Shown here: positions 9,681 to 18,232 of the stretch, in pieces
Position numbering within the stretch: the stretch's first letter is position 1
Layout of the letters: every line of letters starts with the position of its first letter
Assembly: GCA_020026155.1 (NCBI GenBank)
Contig: JAHHQX010000005.1
Coordinates: 1-64,000 of the forward strand
Direction of reading: 5' to 3'
DNA from: Actinobacillus sp.
Lineage (GTDB): Bacteria; Pseudomonadota; Gammaproteobacteria; Enterobacterales; Pasteurellaceae
Length of the DNA stretch: 64,000 nt
The notes under the pieces: generated by a model
The model's database searches: none
Told to the model about the DNA's origin: nothing
What the model saw: the letters and a program-made list of their open reading frames with translations, nothing else
Program-made: the position numbers and the translations under genes

Positions 9681-9696
9681 GTTTTGAATATTCAGT

Positions 9697-9725
9697 AAAA
9701 AACAGGTCTTATGACCTGTTTTTTT
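9697..9725 (+). terminator. Terminator after lldD
   Basis: AACAGGTC / GACCTGTT stem with a 4-nt loop, flanked by A-run and T-run, so it can work on both strands. It ends the lld transcript. Confidence 0.9.
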
Positions 9726-9779
9726 ATGCTCAAAAATCGTGCTCTTGTGTGAGCCTATAAGAAATTTTATCCCCTTTCT

Positions 9780-9807
9780 CTTGAAACACCCGCATTTATC
9801 CCCATAT
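9780..9807 (+). promoter_or_regulatory. Sigma-32 (heat-shock) promoter of hslVU
   Basis: CTTGAAA (9780-9786) and CCCCATAT (9800-9807) are separated by 13 bp, matching the sigma-32 consensus CTTGAAA-N11-16-CCCCATNT. It lies about 35 bp upstream of hslV, a known heat-shock operon in enterobacteria. Strong by sequence and context. Confidence 0.85.
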
Positions 9808-9841
9808 CAGTAAAACGTTTTATAATAAAAAGGATAAACAA

Positions 9842-10366
9842 ATGACAACAATTGTCAGCGTTAGACGCAATGGTAAAGTCGTCGTAGGTGGCGATGGACA
9901 AGTTTCTTTAGGTAATACCGTCATGAAAGGTAATGCACGCAAAGTAAGACGCTTGTATAAAGGGAAAGTCCTTGCAGGATTTGCAGGGGGTACAGCAGAC
10001 GCGTTTACACTTTTTGAGCTTTTTGAACGTAAGCTAGAAATGCATAACGGACACTTATTGAAAAGTGCTGTTGAACTTGCAAAAGACTGGCGTACTGACC
10101 GAGCTTTACGTAAACTAGAAGCCATGTTGATCGTTGCAGACGAAACGGAAAGCCTTATCATTACCGGTATCGGTGACGTAGTACAGCCAGAAGAAGATCA
10201 AATTTTAGCGATCGGCTCAGGTGGTAACTATGCACTTTCAGCTGCTCGTGCACTCGTAGAAAATACCGATCTATCAGCTCGTGAAATCGTAGAAAAATCT
10301 TTAAAAATTGCGGGCGATATCTGCGTATTCACTAACACAAACTTCACGATTGAAGAATTACCATAA
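9842..10366 (+). CDS. hslV: ATP-dependent protease subunit HslV (ClpQ)
   Basis: Proteolytic dodecamer of the HslUV protease, degrading misfolded and regulatory proteins in the cytoplasm. The 174 residues begin M-TTIVSVRRNG; removal of Met exposes the catalytic N-terminal threonine. The conserved GGDGQVSLG and GFAGGTADA motifs of proteasome-beta-type subunits are present. The start follows AAAGGAT. Unlike many operons, 122 bp including a stem-loop separate it from hslU. Confidence 0.97.
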   Translation: MTTIVSVRRNGKVVVGGDGQVSLGNTVMKGNARKVRRLYKGKVLAGFAGGTADAFTLFELFERKLEMHNGHLLKSAVELAKDWRTDRALRKLEAMLIVADETESLIITGIGDVVQPEEDQILAIGSGGNYALSAARALVENTDLSAREIVEKSLKIAGDICVFTNTNFTIEELP

Positions 10367-10374
10367 CAATAATG

Positions 10375-10418
10375 ACCGATTTTGATGAACGGGGCTAAAA
10401 ATGCCTTGCAAAATCGGT
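10375..10418 (+). promoter_or_regulatory. Inverted repeat between hslV and hslU
   Basis: Perfect 10-bp arms ACCGATTTTG / CAAAATCGGT separated by 24 nt. No proper T-run follows, so partial attenuation or mRNA processing between protease and ATPase is more likely than full termination. Confidence 0.5.
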
Positions 10419-10488
10419 TTACTATTATAAAAAGTCATCATAACAAAGAGAACGTATCAAAACGGACTCGAGAAAAAAGGATAGAATT

Positions 10489-11820
10489 ATGTCTGAAATG
10501 ACACCAAGAGAGATCGTTTCCGAATTAGATAAACATATCATCGGACAAGCAAATGCAAAACGTGCCGTTGCCATTGCACTTCGCAACCGCTGGCGCCGTA
10601 TGCAACTTCAAGAACCACTACGTCATGAAGTGACCCCAAAAAACATCCTTATGATTGGTCCAACTGGTGTGGGTAAAACTGAAATCGCACGCCGTTTAGC
10701 AAAATTAGCAAAAGCACCGTTTATCAAAGTTGAAGCGACCAAATTTACCGAAGTAGGGTATGTAGGTAAAGAAGTGGACAGTATTATTCGTGACTTAACC
10801 GAAAGTGCGATGAATCTTGTTCGCCAACACGAAATTGAAAAAAATAAAGTGCGTGCGGAACAATTTGCTGAAGAACGTGTTCTTGACGCATTATTACCGC
10901 CAGCGAAAGATCAATGGGGTAATGTAGAAAGCACTGATCCAAATAACGCAACACGCCAAGTTTTCCGTAAAAAATTACGTGAAGGGCAACTTGATGATCG
11001 TGAAATCGAAATCGATGTTGCTTCGCAAGGCATGAACGTAGAAATCATGACCCCACCGGGCATGGAAGAAATGACAAGCCAACTGCAATCTATGTTCCAA
11101 AACCTTTCTTCAGATAAAACTGAAAAACGCAAAATGAAAATCAAAGATGCGTTAAAAGTATTAATCGAAGAAGAAGCAGCAAAACTTATCAAACCTGAAG
11201 AATTAAAACAAAAAACCATTGATGCAGTAGAGCAAAATGGTATCGTTTTCATTGATGAAATTGATAAAATTTGTAAAAAAGGCGAATACAGCGGTGCAGA
11301 CGTATCACGCGAAGGTGTACAACGTGACTTACTTCCATTAGTCGAAGGAACCACTGTAAATACCAAACACGGCATGGTAAAAACTGACCATATCCTATTC
11401 ATCTGCTCAGGTGCGTTCCAAGTGTCACGCCCATCTGATCTTATCCCTGAATTACAAGGTCGTTTACCGATTCGTGTCGAACTTTCAGCATTAACTGCAG
11501 AAGATTTTGAACGCATCCTTACCGAACCAAATGCATCATTAACTGAACAATACCAAGCATTAATGGCAACAGAAGGTGTGAGCATTACTTTCACTGAAGA
11601 TGCAATCAAGAAAATCGCAGAAGCAGCCTTCCATGTAAATGAAAAAACCGAAAATATCGGTGCACGTCGTTTACACACTGTAATGGAACGCCTCATGGAT
11701 AAAATCTCTTTCGACGCAAGCGAAATGAATGGTCAAAGCGTAGAAATTGATGGCGCTTACGTCACCAACGCCCTTGACCTCGTTGTCGAAAACGAAGATT
11801 TAAGCCGCTTTATCCTATAA
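10489..11820 (+). CDS. hslU: HslU (ClpY) unfoldase ATPase
   Basis: AAA+ ATPase that unfolds substrates and feeds them to HslV. The 443 residues contain Walker A GPTGVGKT (57-64), the intermediate I-domain after about residue 110, Walker B VFIDEIDKI, and the C-terminal RRLHTVMERLMDKISF region ending in DLSRFIL, whose tail docks into HslV. Normal length. The ATG follows AAAAGGATAGAATT. A GC-rich palindromic terminator follows directly. Confidence 0.97.
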   Translation: MSEMTPREIVSELDKHIIGQANAKRAVAIALRNRWRRMQLQEPLRHEVTPKNILMIGPTGVGKTEIARRLAKLAKAPFIKVEATKFTEVGYVGKEVDSIIRDLTESAMNLVRQHEIEKNKVRAEQFAEERVLDALLPPAKDQWGNVESTDPNNATRQVFRKKLREGQLDDREIEIDVASQGMNVEIMTPPGMEEMTSQLQSMFQNLSSDKTEKRKMKIKDALKVLIEEEAAKLIKPEELKQKTIDAVEQNGIVFIDEIDKICKKGEYSGADVSREGVQRDLLPLVEGTTVNTKHGMVKTDHILFICSGAFQVSRPSDLIPELQGRLPIRVELSALTAEDFERILTEPNASLTEQYQALMATEGVSITFTEDAIKKIAEAAFHVNEKTENIGARRLHTVMERLMDKISFDASEMNGQSVEIDGAYVTNALDLVVENEDLSRFIL

Positions 11821-11853
11821 GCCATTACTTTCTTAATTTAAGAAAGCCAAAAT

Positions 11854-11902
11854 AACCACGCCCCAATTTTCATAAAATTTTATGATTTTCGGGGCGTGGT
11901 TT
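11854..11902. repeat. Family A GC-rich palindrome / terminator after hslU
   Basis: AACCACGCCCC arm and GGGGCGTGGTT arm around a symmetrical CATAAAATTTTATG centre, followed by TTTAT. It can fold into a very strong hairpin and probably terminates hslU. Related copies occur at 13082, 31085, 35421, 41811, 47742 and 56112. Confidence 0.8.
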
Positions 11903-11954
11903 TATATTGGGTCATGAAACTGTCTAAGTGTTTATTACTGGGTATTATTAATGA

Positions 11955-12049
11955 GCGAGTAGGCAGGGCTCCCACCCACTGCACACGTATCCCGAGTCTA
12001 TTTCACCTCTTCGACTGCGATCTGGGAGATTCATCGCTTTTCTACTCGC
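11955..12049 (+). ncRNA. Candidate structured RNA, C4 antisense-RNA-like
   Basis: A 95-nt segment richer in GC than its surroundings, closed by a perfect 8-bp stem GCGAGTAG (11955-11962) / CTACTCGC (12042-12049). Inside are CTCCCA (11969-11974) opposite TGGGAG (12023-12028), and a GCGAT/ATCGC pair (12017-12021, 12033-12037). A single-strand candidate CACCUCUUC is complementary to Shine-Dalgarno-like sequences. This layout and the CUCCCACCC and CUGGGAG blocks recall the phage C4 antisense RNA that represses anti-repressor translation, but the match is from memory. The neighbouring protein's ribosome site GAGGAGGT could pair with it. The open frame across this segment has no ribosome site and is not considered coding. 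Confidence 0.42.
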
Positions 12050-12275
12050 TTCACCAATCTAACAAAGCGTATGAATTATGCAAGATAATTTGTGTTCAGG
12101 AAATTGCTTGTATTATGGTTATTACCAGAATTTAAGCTAGGCATAAAGTACTCAAAATATTAATCAAGAATAATGAGGTAGGAGGTTTCTTGGTATAAGG
12201 GATTTTTTGATCCATGTCATCGCAAATTTTGACTGTTCCTTTAAAATCACCGCCTTTTACAATGAGGAGGTATTT

Positions 12276-12854
12276 ATGAAAGGATCGATGCCAATAAAAG
12301 AGCGAATGCCAATGCATAAAAAATGTGGCATTGCATTAATAATTTTTTTTGTTCTACTATTCGTAGCCCTTAATAATCACAGTGATTCGATCGGGCAAGG
12401 CGAGCGTGACACATCCCTGCTTGCACAAGTAGCAGGATCTTCCGATAATTCCACTGATTCCATAGAGGAAAGACCTGATTCTGATGTCGCTGAAGCACGA
12501 GAAAAATTGATTACACCGACTGCACAAGAATTTTTAAAATTAGAAATTGTTAGCGATCTTTTAAATCGTGAGGATATTAATAAGAAAAGCAATACTTGGA
12601 TTAGAAGCACGCGTAAAGAAATGCTAGTACAAGCGATCGAGGATTTTAAGGATGGGGATAATACAAAATTGTCAAGAATGGCAGCCCGATCTGCATTCCG
12701 TGCGCTTGTAATTAATCAGGGCAAATCATGCCGTAATGGTAGAATAGATACAGCGTGTTTAAAAAAATTAGACCACATTTCTAAAGCTCAATATCAAAAA
12801 GCCGAAAAAGCATTTTTTAATGCTGGATTAGATTTAGCTTCTTTTGAAGAATAA
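12276..12854 (+). CDS. Small membrane-anchored protein of unknown function
   Basis: I do not recognise this protein. The chosen start at 12276 has an excellent ribosome site (GAGGAGG, 6 nt away); an upstream in-frame ATG at 12207 does not. The 193-residue product has a short basic N-terminus, one membrane segment (about residues 16-33: GIALIIFFVLLFVALN), and a charged C-terminal domain. That domain has two cysteines (CRNGRIDTACLKK), which could pair if it lies in the periplasm. It sits downstream of the C4-like RNA candidate and before a terminator, so RNA and protein may form one transcription unit of phage origin. Function is unknown. Confidence 0.65.
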   Translation: MKGSMPIKERMPMHKKCGIALIIFFVLLFVALNNHSDSIGQGERDTSLLAQVAGSSDNSTDSIEERPDSDVAEAREKLITPTAQEFLKLEIVSDLLNREDINKKSNTWIRSTRKEMLVQAIEDFKDGDNTKLSRMAARSAFRALVINQGKSCRNGRIDTACLKKLDHISKAQYQKAEKAFFNAGLDLASFEE

Positions 12855-12865
12855 ACATTACCAAT

Positions 12866-12889
12866 GGGGGGCACGTTGCGCCCTTTTTT
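12866..12889 (+). terminator. Terminator after the unknown membrane protein
   Basis: GC-rich imperfect stem (GGGGGCA...TGCGCCC, one bulge) followed by TTTTTT directly after the 12276 gene. Confidence 0.7.
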
Positions 12890-13135
12890 GTTTTGTAAAT
12901 TCATAGACTCTCGATAAAATAGTAAGACTTCACGAAGTCTACTGTTCACTGATGATAACGATAATTTCAATTTCCGCACTATTTCCACAGGTTCCATTGT
13001 AAGAATAACATACATTTTTATAGTAACTAGAGATGAAGTGTACGGATTATTTGAACAAAAAGGGGAAATAATGAATAAATAAAAAACCACGCCCTAAAAA
13101 TCATAAAATTTTATGAAAATCGGGGCGTGGTTTTT
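12890..13135. other. Intergenic stretch with family A palindrome (13082-13135)
   Basis: No convincing gene. A start-less open frame on the + strand (about 12923-13080, ending GEIMNK-stop) could be the remnant of a decayed gene. From 13082 a family A palindrome (ACCACGCCC...GGGGCGTGGT around CATAAAATTTTATG), flanked by A- and T-runs, can terminate transcription from both sides, including ftsY on the reverse strand. Confidence 0.6.
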
Positions 13136-13155
13136 AAGAGGCGATAACCTCTTAA

Positions 13156-14889
13156 TTAGTTCTCAGATGTGTTTTCAAACAACGCATCGATAAACTCTTC
13201 GGCGTTGAATGGGCGGAGGTCTTCGATTTGTTCGCCGACGCCGATGTAGCGGATTGGGAGTTTAAATTGATCCGCGATAGCGAAGATAACCCCACCTTTT
13301 GCACTACCATCAAGTTTGGTGATATTGATCCCAGTTACGCCAACCGCTTCGTTAAAGAGTTTTGCTTGGTTAATCGCATTTTGACCAGTACCTGCATCAA
13401 GGGTGAGCATAATTTCGTGTGGTGCAGTTTCATCATATTTTTTCATAACACGCACAATTTTCTTAAGCTCATTCATCAAGTTATCTTTATTTTGTAAACG
13501 ACCTGCGGTATCCGCAATAAGCACATCGATATTTTTTGCCGCAGCAGATTGCATCGCATCAAAAATAACAGAGGCAGAATCAGAACCTGTTTTTTGTGCG
13601 ATAACAGGAATATTATTGCGTTCGCCCCAAACTTGTAATTGTTCGACGGCCGCCGCACGGAAAGTATCCCCAGCCGCAAGCATCACTGATTTACCTTGTT
13701 GTTGGAATTGGCGAGCAAGTTTCCCGATAGTTGTGGTTTTACCCACACCATTCACACCAACCATTAAAATGACATAAGGTTTTTTGCTTGAGTCAACTTC
13801 AAGTGGGGCAGAAACAGGCGCAATGATATCGCTTAATTCTTGTTTAAGTTGTTGATAAAGCAGATCGGCATCTTTCAATTGTTTACGACTAGCGTGTTGG
13901 GTTAAGTTATTGATAATTTTTGTGGTTGTAGGTACGCCAATATCCGCGATCAATAATTGTTCTTCTAATTCTTCAAACAAATCATCATCAATTTTTTTAC
14001 CGCTAAATAACCCTTTAAAACCTGAACCAATATTTTGTTTAGTTTTGACTAAACCACGCACTAAACGGCTAAAGAAACCGCCACGACCCTTTGGTTTTTC
14101 TTGCGTTTTTTCTACAACAGGTTGCTCTTCAACAATCGCAGTTTCTTCTTTTGCAACAGGTTGTTCTTCAACAACCACCGTTTCTTCTTCTGCAACAGGC
14201 TGTTCTTCAACAACCGCAGGTTTTTCTTCCGCAACAGGTTGCTCTTCAACAACCGCAGTTTCTTCTTTTGCAACAGGTTGTTCTTCAGCAACCGCAGTTT
14301 CTTCTTCTGCAATAGGTTGTTCTTCAACAACCGCGGTTTCCTCTTCTGCAACAGGTTGTTCTTCAACAACCGCAGGTTCTTCTTCCGCAACAGGCTGTTC
14401 TTCAACAACCGCAGTTTCTTCTTCCGCAACTGGTTGTTCTTCAACAATCGCAGTTTTTTCTTCCGCAACAGGTTGTTCTTCAACAACTGCGGTTTCTTCT
14501 TCTGCAACAGGTTGATTTTCAACAATCGGTGCTGTTTCGGATTCAACGATAGGTTGGTTTTCTGCAATAGTTGCTTTTTCTGCGTCAGACGATTCTTCAA
14601 TAACCGCGGTTTCAGATTCAACAATAGGTTGTTCAGTAATCTCGTTTTCTTCTTGCGCCGTTGGTTTTTCTTCAACAATCACGGCTTTTTCTTGTGCGAT
14701 AACTTTTTCTACGACTTCAACATCGTCTTGTGCTGATGTCTGTTCTACAGGCGTAGTTTCTTGGGCAGCGAGTTCAGTTTCTACTTTTGTTTCAAGCTGT
14801 TGTTCGTCATTCGGGATATCTTTTGCTTTTTTCTTTCTACCGAATCCAAATAATGACCAGAAACCGCCTTTTTTGCTCTCATTTGACAT
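13156..14889 (-). CDS. ftsY: Signal recognition particle receptor FtsY with expanded acidic domain
   Basis: GTPase that docks SRP-ribosome complexes at the inner membrane for co-translational insertion. The 577-residue protein is longer than E. coli FtsY (about 497). It has a basic/amphipathic N-terminus, an acidic A domain (about residues 25-262), and the NG GTPase domain with G1 GVNGVGKT (378-385), DTFRAAA, DTAGR and TKLDG. The A domain contains about ten 13-residue repeats of the VEEQPVAEEETAV type (residues 123-260). It is divergent from rsmD, as in enterobacteria. The several overlapping antisense frames here are artefacts of the repeats. Confidence 0.96.
   Translation of the reverse strand: MSNESKKGGFWSLFGFGRKKKAKDIPNDEQQLETKVETELAAQETTPVEQTSAQDDVEVVEKVIAQEKAVIVEEKPTAQEENEITEQPIVESETAVIEESSDAEKATIAENQPIVESETAPIVENQPVAEEETAVVEEQPVAEEKTAIVEEQPVAEEETAVVEEQPVAEEEPAVVEEQPVAEEETAVVEEQPIAEEETAVAEEQPVAKEETAVVEEQPVAEEKPAVVEEQPVAEEETVVVEEQPVAKEETAIVEEQPVVEKTQEKPKGRGGFFSRLVRGLVKTKQNIGSGFKGLFSGKKIDDDLFEELEEQLLIADIGVPTTTKIINNLTQHASRKQLKDADLLYQQLKQELSDIIAPVSAPLEVDSSKKPYVILMVGVNGVGKTTTIGKLARQFQQQGKSVMLAAGDTFRAAAVEQLQVWGERNNIPVIAQKTGSDSASVIFDAMQSAAAKNIDVLIADTAGRLQNKDNLMNELKKIVRVMKKYDETAPHEIMLTLDAGTGQNAINQAKLFNEAVGVTGINITKLDGSAKGGVIFAIADQFKLPIRYIGVGEQIEDLRPFNAEEFIDALFENTSEN
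14110..14523 (-). repeat. 39-bp tandem repeats in the ftsY acidic domain
   Basis: About ten imperfect in-frame 39-bp copies (13 codons, consensus VEEQPVAEEETAV). Copies differ by T/P and E/K swaps, as expected for slippage or recombination plus drift. Copy number can change without frameshift. Confidence 0.92.
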
Positions 14890-14998
14890 AAAATAATCTC
14901 ACTTTTGATTAAAAATTTTATTTATTTCCCAAATTCGTCAGGAAATCTATTACACTAGATAAAAACTTGCGTATTCTAGCATAAATTAAGAAATCTCT

Positions 14999-15607
14999 AT
15001 GAAAAAAAATCAACGAAATATGGCAGATAATAAATCAAATGCAATCGGACAGGTTAGAATCATCTCAGGATTATGGCGTGGTAGAAAATTACCCGTGCTC
15101 AATTCCGAAGGGTTAAGACCAACAGGCGATCGCGTTAAAGAAACATTATTCAACTGGTTAATGGGCGAGGTCGCAGGGGCGACTGTTCTTGATTGCTTTT
15201 CAGGAAGTGGCTCTCTAGGCTTTGAAGCGTTATCGCGCGGTGCGCAAGAAGTGCTGTTTTTAGAAAAAGATAAACGCGTTGCTGCGCAATTATCACAAAA
15301 TCTAAAAGCGCTAAAAACGGATAAAGGGCTAGTAAAATGCACCGATACGTTACAATTCTTACGCCAAAATACGGGAAATCAACAATTTGATCTTGTTTTT
15401 CTTGATCCGCCATTTCATTTTGATTTAGTGAAACAAACCCTTGCGTTATTGGAAGAATACCACTGGCTGAAAGACAATGCCCTTGTGTATGTCGAAACGG
15501 AAAAAGGTGTGACGTTGTCACTTTCTGCAAACTGGGTGTGCGAGAAAGAGCGTGTTACAGGGCAAGTCTGTTACCGTTTATATCGTTACTCAAACGCGGC
15601 GGTATAA
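14999..15607 (+). CDS. rsmD: 16S rRNA m2G966 methyltransferase RsmD
   Basis: SAM-dependent methyltransferase modifying G966 of 16S rRNA in the 30S subunit. The 202 residues show the RIISGLWRGRKLPV N-terminal signature, SAM-binding VLDCFSGSGSLGFEALSRGA and the catalytic DPPF motif (NPPY type). The ATG at 14999 was kept; a second in-frame ATG (15020) would remove seven residues. It is divergent from ftsY across 109 bp. The 3' end overlaps dprA (opposite strand) by 18 bp. Confidence 0.94.
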   Translation: MKKNQRNMADNKSNAIGQVRIISGLWRGRKLPVLNSEGLRPTGDRVKETLFNWLMGEVAGATVLDCFSGSGSLGFEALSRGAQEVLFLEKDKRVAAQLSQNLKALKTDKGLVKCTDTLQFLRQNTGNQQFDLVFLDPPFHFDLVKQTLALLEEYHWLKDNALVYVETEKGVTLSLSANWVCEKERVTGQVCYRLYRYSNAAV

Positions 15608-16690
15608 ACCATTTTCTTGGACAATCCAGTCTTGTAATTCAAGATCGAGCAATTCGCACATAAGCGTATCAATTGGCATCTGGGTTTTCTCAGCAAGCTC
15701 ATCAAGGGAAATAACTTGATAGCCGATATGTTTTAAAAGTGGTGGTTCTTCCCGAGGGGCTTGTTGCGGTTCAAGCATGGCAGGCGACTTGTGAGAGGAA
15801 ACATACTGATAAGGCTGAAGCACGTCAAGAATGTCGTCCACAGACTCCACAAGCGTTGCCCCTTGGCGAATTAATTGGTGGCAACCTTGGCTAAATTGAT
15901 TTTGGATGTTACCCGGTAGGGCAAAAATATCACGATTTTGTTCAAGCGCGTAGCGGGTTGTGATGAGCGATCCGCTTTTTAGCCCCGCCTCAATGACTAG
16001 GACACCTTGCGATAAGCCACTGATAATTCGATTCCGTTGAGGAAAATGTTTAGCAATTGGCGGTTGGTCGGGCAAAAATTCCGATACAATCACGCCCCGA
16101 TTTTCGAGAATTTTTTTGGCTAAGGGAACATGCGATTTGGGGTAAATATGATTCAAACCACAGCCTAATACGGCAATCGTTTGTGCATTCATATTAACAA
16201 CCGCCTCATGGCAAAAGCCATCAATCCCCAACGCTAAACCGCTAGTAATATGAAATCCCGCTAATGTTAGTTCAGTTGCAAAATATTTTGCCCAATATTC
16301 GCCATAAGACGAACAATGCCGACTGCCCACCATTGCCATTTGTGGCGTATTTAAAAGTGATTTTTCACCACGAGTAAATAATAACAATGGTGGCGTTGCC
16401 GTTTGTTTTAAAAGATAAGGGTAGTCCTCATCAAAAATTGTTATTAGATGGCAATCATCTTGTTGCGCCCATTGCCACGTTTTTTCAATTTCTACTTCAT
16501 TTGGATGAAACCACGCTCTGATTTGTTTTTCATTCCAACCTAAATGACGAAATGCTTCGCGATCGTAGTTTAATAAATCCATAAGTGAAATTTTTTCTAA
16601 TATTTGCTTAATTGAGCGCTGACCAAGGTGCGGAATTTGGTTTAAACGTAGTAGGGTTTCGGTAATTTTATATTGGGTAAGTGCAACCAT
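15590..16690 (-). CDS. dprA: DNA processing protein DprA (Smf)
   Basis: Competence protein that binds incoming single-stranded DNA and loads RecA during natural transformation. The 366 residues comprise an N-terminal helix-hairpin-type region, the Rossmann-like DprA core (MVGSRHCSSYG, GLALGIDGFCHEAV, AVLGCGLNHIYPKSH, RNRIISGLSQGVLVIEAG) and a C-terminal winged helix (about 310-366). All conserved motifs are intact, so the strain could be transformable. An exact copy of the family A palindrome arm lies inside the gene at 16091-16107, read as ENRGV. Its 3' end overlaps rsmD by 18 bp. Confidence 0.95.
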   Translation of the reverse strand: MVALTQYKITETLLRLNQIPHLGQRSIKQILEKISLMDLLNYDREAFRHLGWNEKQIRAWFHPNEVEIEKTWQWAQQDDCHLITIFDEDYPYLLKQTATPPLLLFTRGEKSLLNTPQMAMVGSRHCSSYGEYWAKYFATELTLAGFHITSGLALGIDGFCHEAVVNMNAQTIAVLGCGLNHIYPKSHVPLAKKILENRGVIVSEFLPDQPPIAKHFPQRNRIISGLSQGVLVIEAGLKSGSLITTRYALEQNRDIFALPGNIQNQFSQGCHQLIRQGATLVESVDDILDVLQPYQYVSSHKSPAMLEPQQAPREEPPLLKHIGYQVISLDELAEKTQMPIDTLMCELLDLELQDWIVQENGLYRRV

Positions 16691-16866
16691 TTTTTGTTCT
16701 CAAAAATAAAACAAATTATGCAAAAATTGATAAAAAGATGTTGCGATCCCGATCGAAAAAATCGGATTAGTATTTCTAATGCTTAAAATCTAACTATATG
16801 AGGGTTTTTCTTTTGGAGTAATCCGAGTAGAATAAAGCCTGTTTTTTGGAGATAAAAGGAGAGTCT

Positions 16867-18138
16867 ATGCAGCGTATTTTTAATAATGATTTAACCCTTG
16901 AGCAATTTGATCCAGAGCTTTATGCCGCAATGGAAGCGGAGGCACAACGTCAAGAAGAACACATTGAACTCATTGCCTCAGAAAACTATACCAGCCCGTT
17001 GGTGATGGAAGCCCAAGGTTCGAAATTAACCAATAAATACGCAGAAGGCTATCCGGGCAAACGCTATTATGGCGGTTGTGAATTTGTTGATATTGTTGAA
17101 AATCTTGCGATTGAGCGTGCGAAAAAACTATTTGGCGCAGATTATGCAAACGTGCAGCCCCATTCAGGCTCACAAGCAAATGCAGCCGTATATTCTGCAT
17201 TGGTATCCGCAGGCGATACCATTCTCGGTATGAGCCTTGATCACGGCGGTCATTTAACACATGGCGCAAAAGTGAGTTTTTCAGGCAAAATCTATCACTC
17301 TGTACAATACGGGATTAATGAACAAGGCTTGATTGATTACGATAACGTACGTCAATTAGCCATTGAACATCAGCCAAAAGTGATTGTGGCGGGCTTTTCT
17401 GCTTATTCACAAGTGGTGGATTGGGCGAAAATGCGTGAAATTGCGGATGAAGTGGATGCTTACTTATTTGTAGATATGGCACACGTCGCGGGGCTAGTTG
17501 CGGCAGGGATTTATCCAAATCCAGTTCCACATGCACACGTTGTTACGACAACTACACACAAAACATTAGCGGGTCCGCGTGGGGGCTTAATCCTTGCGAC
17601 TGGCGATGAAGCACTTTATAAAAAATTAAATAGTGCGGTGTTCCCAACCAATCAGGGCGGTCCATTAATGCACGTTATCGCAGCGAAAGCGGTTTGCTTT
17701 AAAGAGGCACTTCAACCTGAATTTACCGCATATCAACACCAAGTATTGAAAAATGCTAAAGCGATGGTGGAAGTGTTTAAAGCGCGTGATTACGATATTG
17801 TGTCAAACGGGACTGAAAACCACCTTTTCCTAGTGGATCTCGTTCGCCACAATATTACAGGTAAAGCGGCGGATGCGGCACTTGGTCAAGCTAATATTAC
17901 CGTGAACAAAAATTCCGTACCAAATGATCCACAAAGCCCATTCGTGACATCAGGGATTCGTATCGGCACACCCGCAGCGACTCGCCGCGGTTTTGGTGAA
18001 GCAGAAGTACGCGAATTAGCAAACTGGATATGCGATATTTTAGATAGTATCGGCAGTGAACAAGAAAGCGAAGTTATCCATAATATTAAAGAAAAAGTTA
18101 TTGCACTTTGCCGCCGTTATCCTGTTTACGGACAATAA
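16867..18138 (+). CDS. glyA: Serine hydroxymethyltransferase
   Basis: PLP enzyme converting serine and tetrahydrofolate to glycine and methylene-tetrahydrofolate, the main one-carbon source. The start at 16867 (MQRIFNNDLTL) is preceded by AAAGGAGAG; a further in-frame ATG at 16846 lacks such a site. The 423 residues contain the PLP-lysine motif VVTTTTHKTLAGPRGG and the substrate-binding SENYTSP segment. A strong terminator follows. No PurR or MetR site was recognised upstream. Confidence 0.97.
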   Translation: MQRIFNNDLTLEQFDPELYAAMEAEAQRQEEHIELIASENYTSPLVMEAQGSKLTNKYAEGYPGKRYYGGCEFVDIVENLAIERAKKLFGADYANVQPHSGSQANAAVYSALVSAGDTILGMSLDHGGHLTHGAKVSFSGKIYHSVQYGINEQGLIDYDNVRQLAIEHQPKVIVAGFSAYSQVVDWAKMREIADEVDAYLFVDMAHVAGLVAAGIYPNPVPHAHVVTTTTHKTLAGPRGGLILATGDEALYKKLNSAVFPTNQGGPLMHVIAAKAVCFKEALQPEFTAYQHQVLKNAKAMVEVFKARDYDIVSNGTENHLFLVDLVRHNITGKAADAALGQANITVNKNSVPNDPQSPFVTSGIRIGTPAATRRGFGEAEVRELANWICDILDSIGSEQESEVIHNIKEKVIALCRRYPVYGQ

Positions 18139-18150
18139 TTGAAAATTAAG

Positions 18151-18190
18151 AATGCGACCATATTTGACACTTCAAAATGGTCGCATTTTT
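18151..18190 (+). terminator. Terminator after glyA
   Basis: 11-bp arms AATGCGACCAT / ATGGTCGCATT followed by TTT. Confidence 0.9.
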
Positions 18191-18232
18191 CATTGTAAAA
18201 AAGAATTTTAAAAATATGTATTTGGAGTCATT

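Noticed and set aside
10911..11696. 261-codon antisense frame in hslU
   Set aside because: Shadow of a highly conserved gene; no ribosome site or recognisable domain.
11896..12135. 79-codon open frame after hslU
   Set aside because: It begins inside the terminator palindrome, has no ribosome site, and covers the structured RNA candidate; no protein-like features.
12794..13090. 98-codon reverse frame overlapping the 12276 gene and terminator
   Set aside because: No ribosome site, overlaps a convincing gene and its terminator on the other strand.
13910..14736. Several long antisense frames rich in Ser/Thr or Phe/Asn across ftsY
   Set aside because: They arise from the 39-bp repeats of the acidic domain; ftsY itself is unambiguous.
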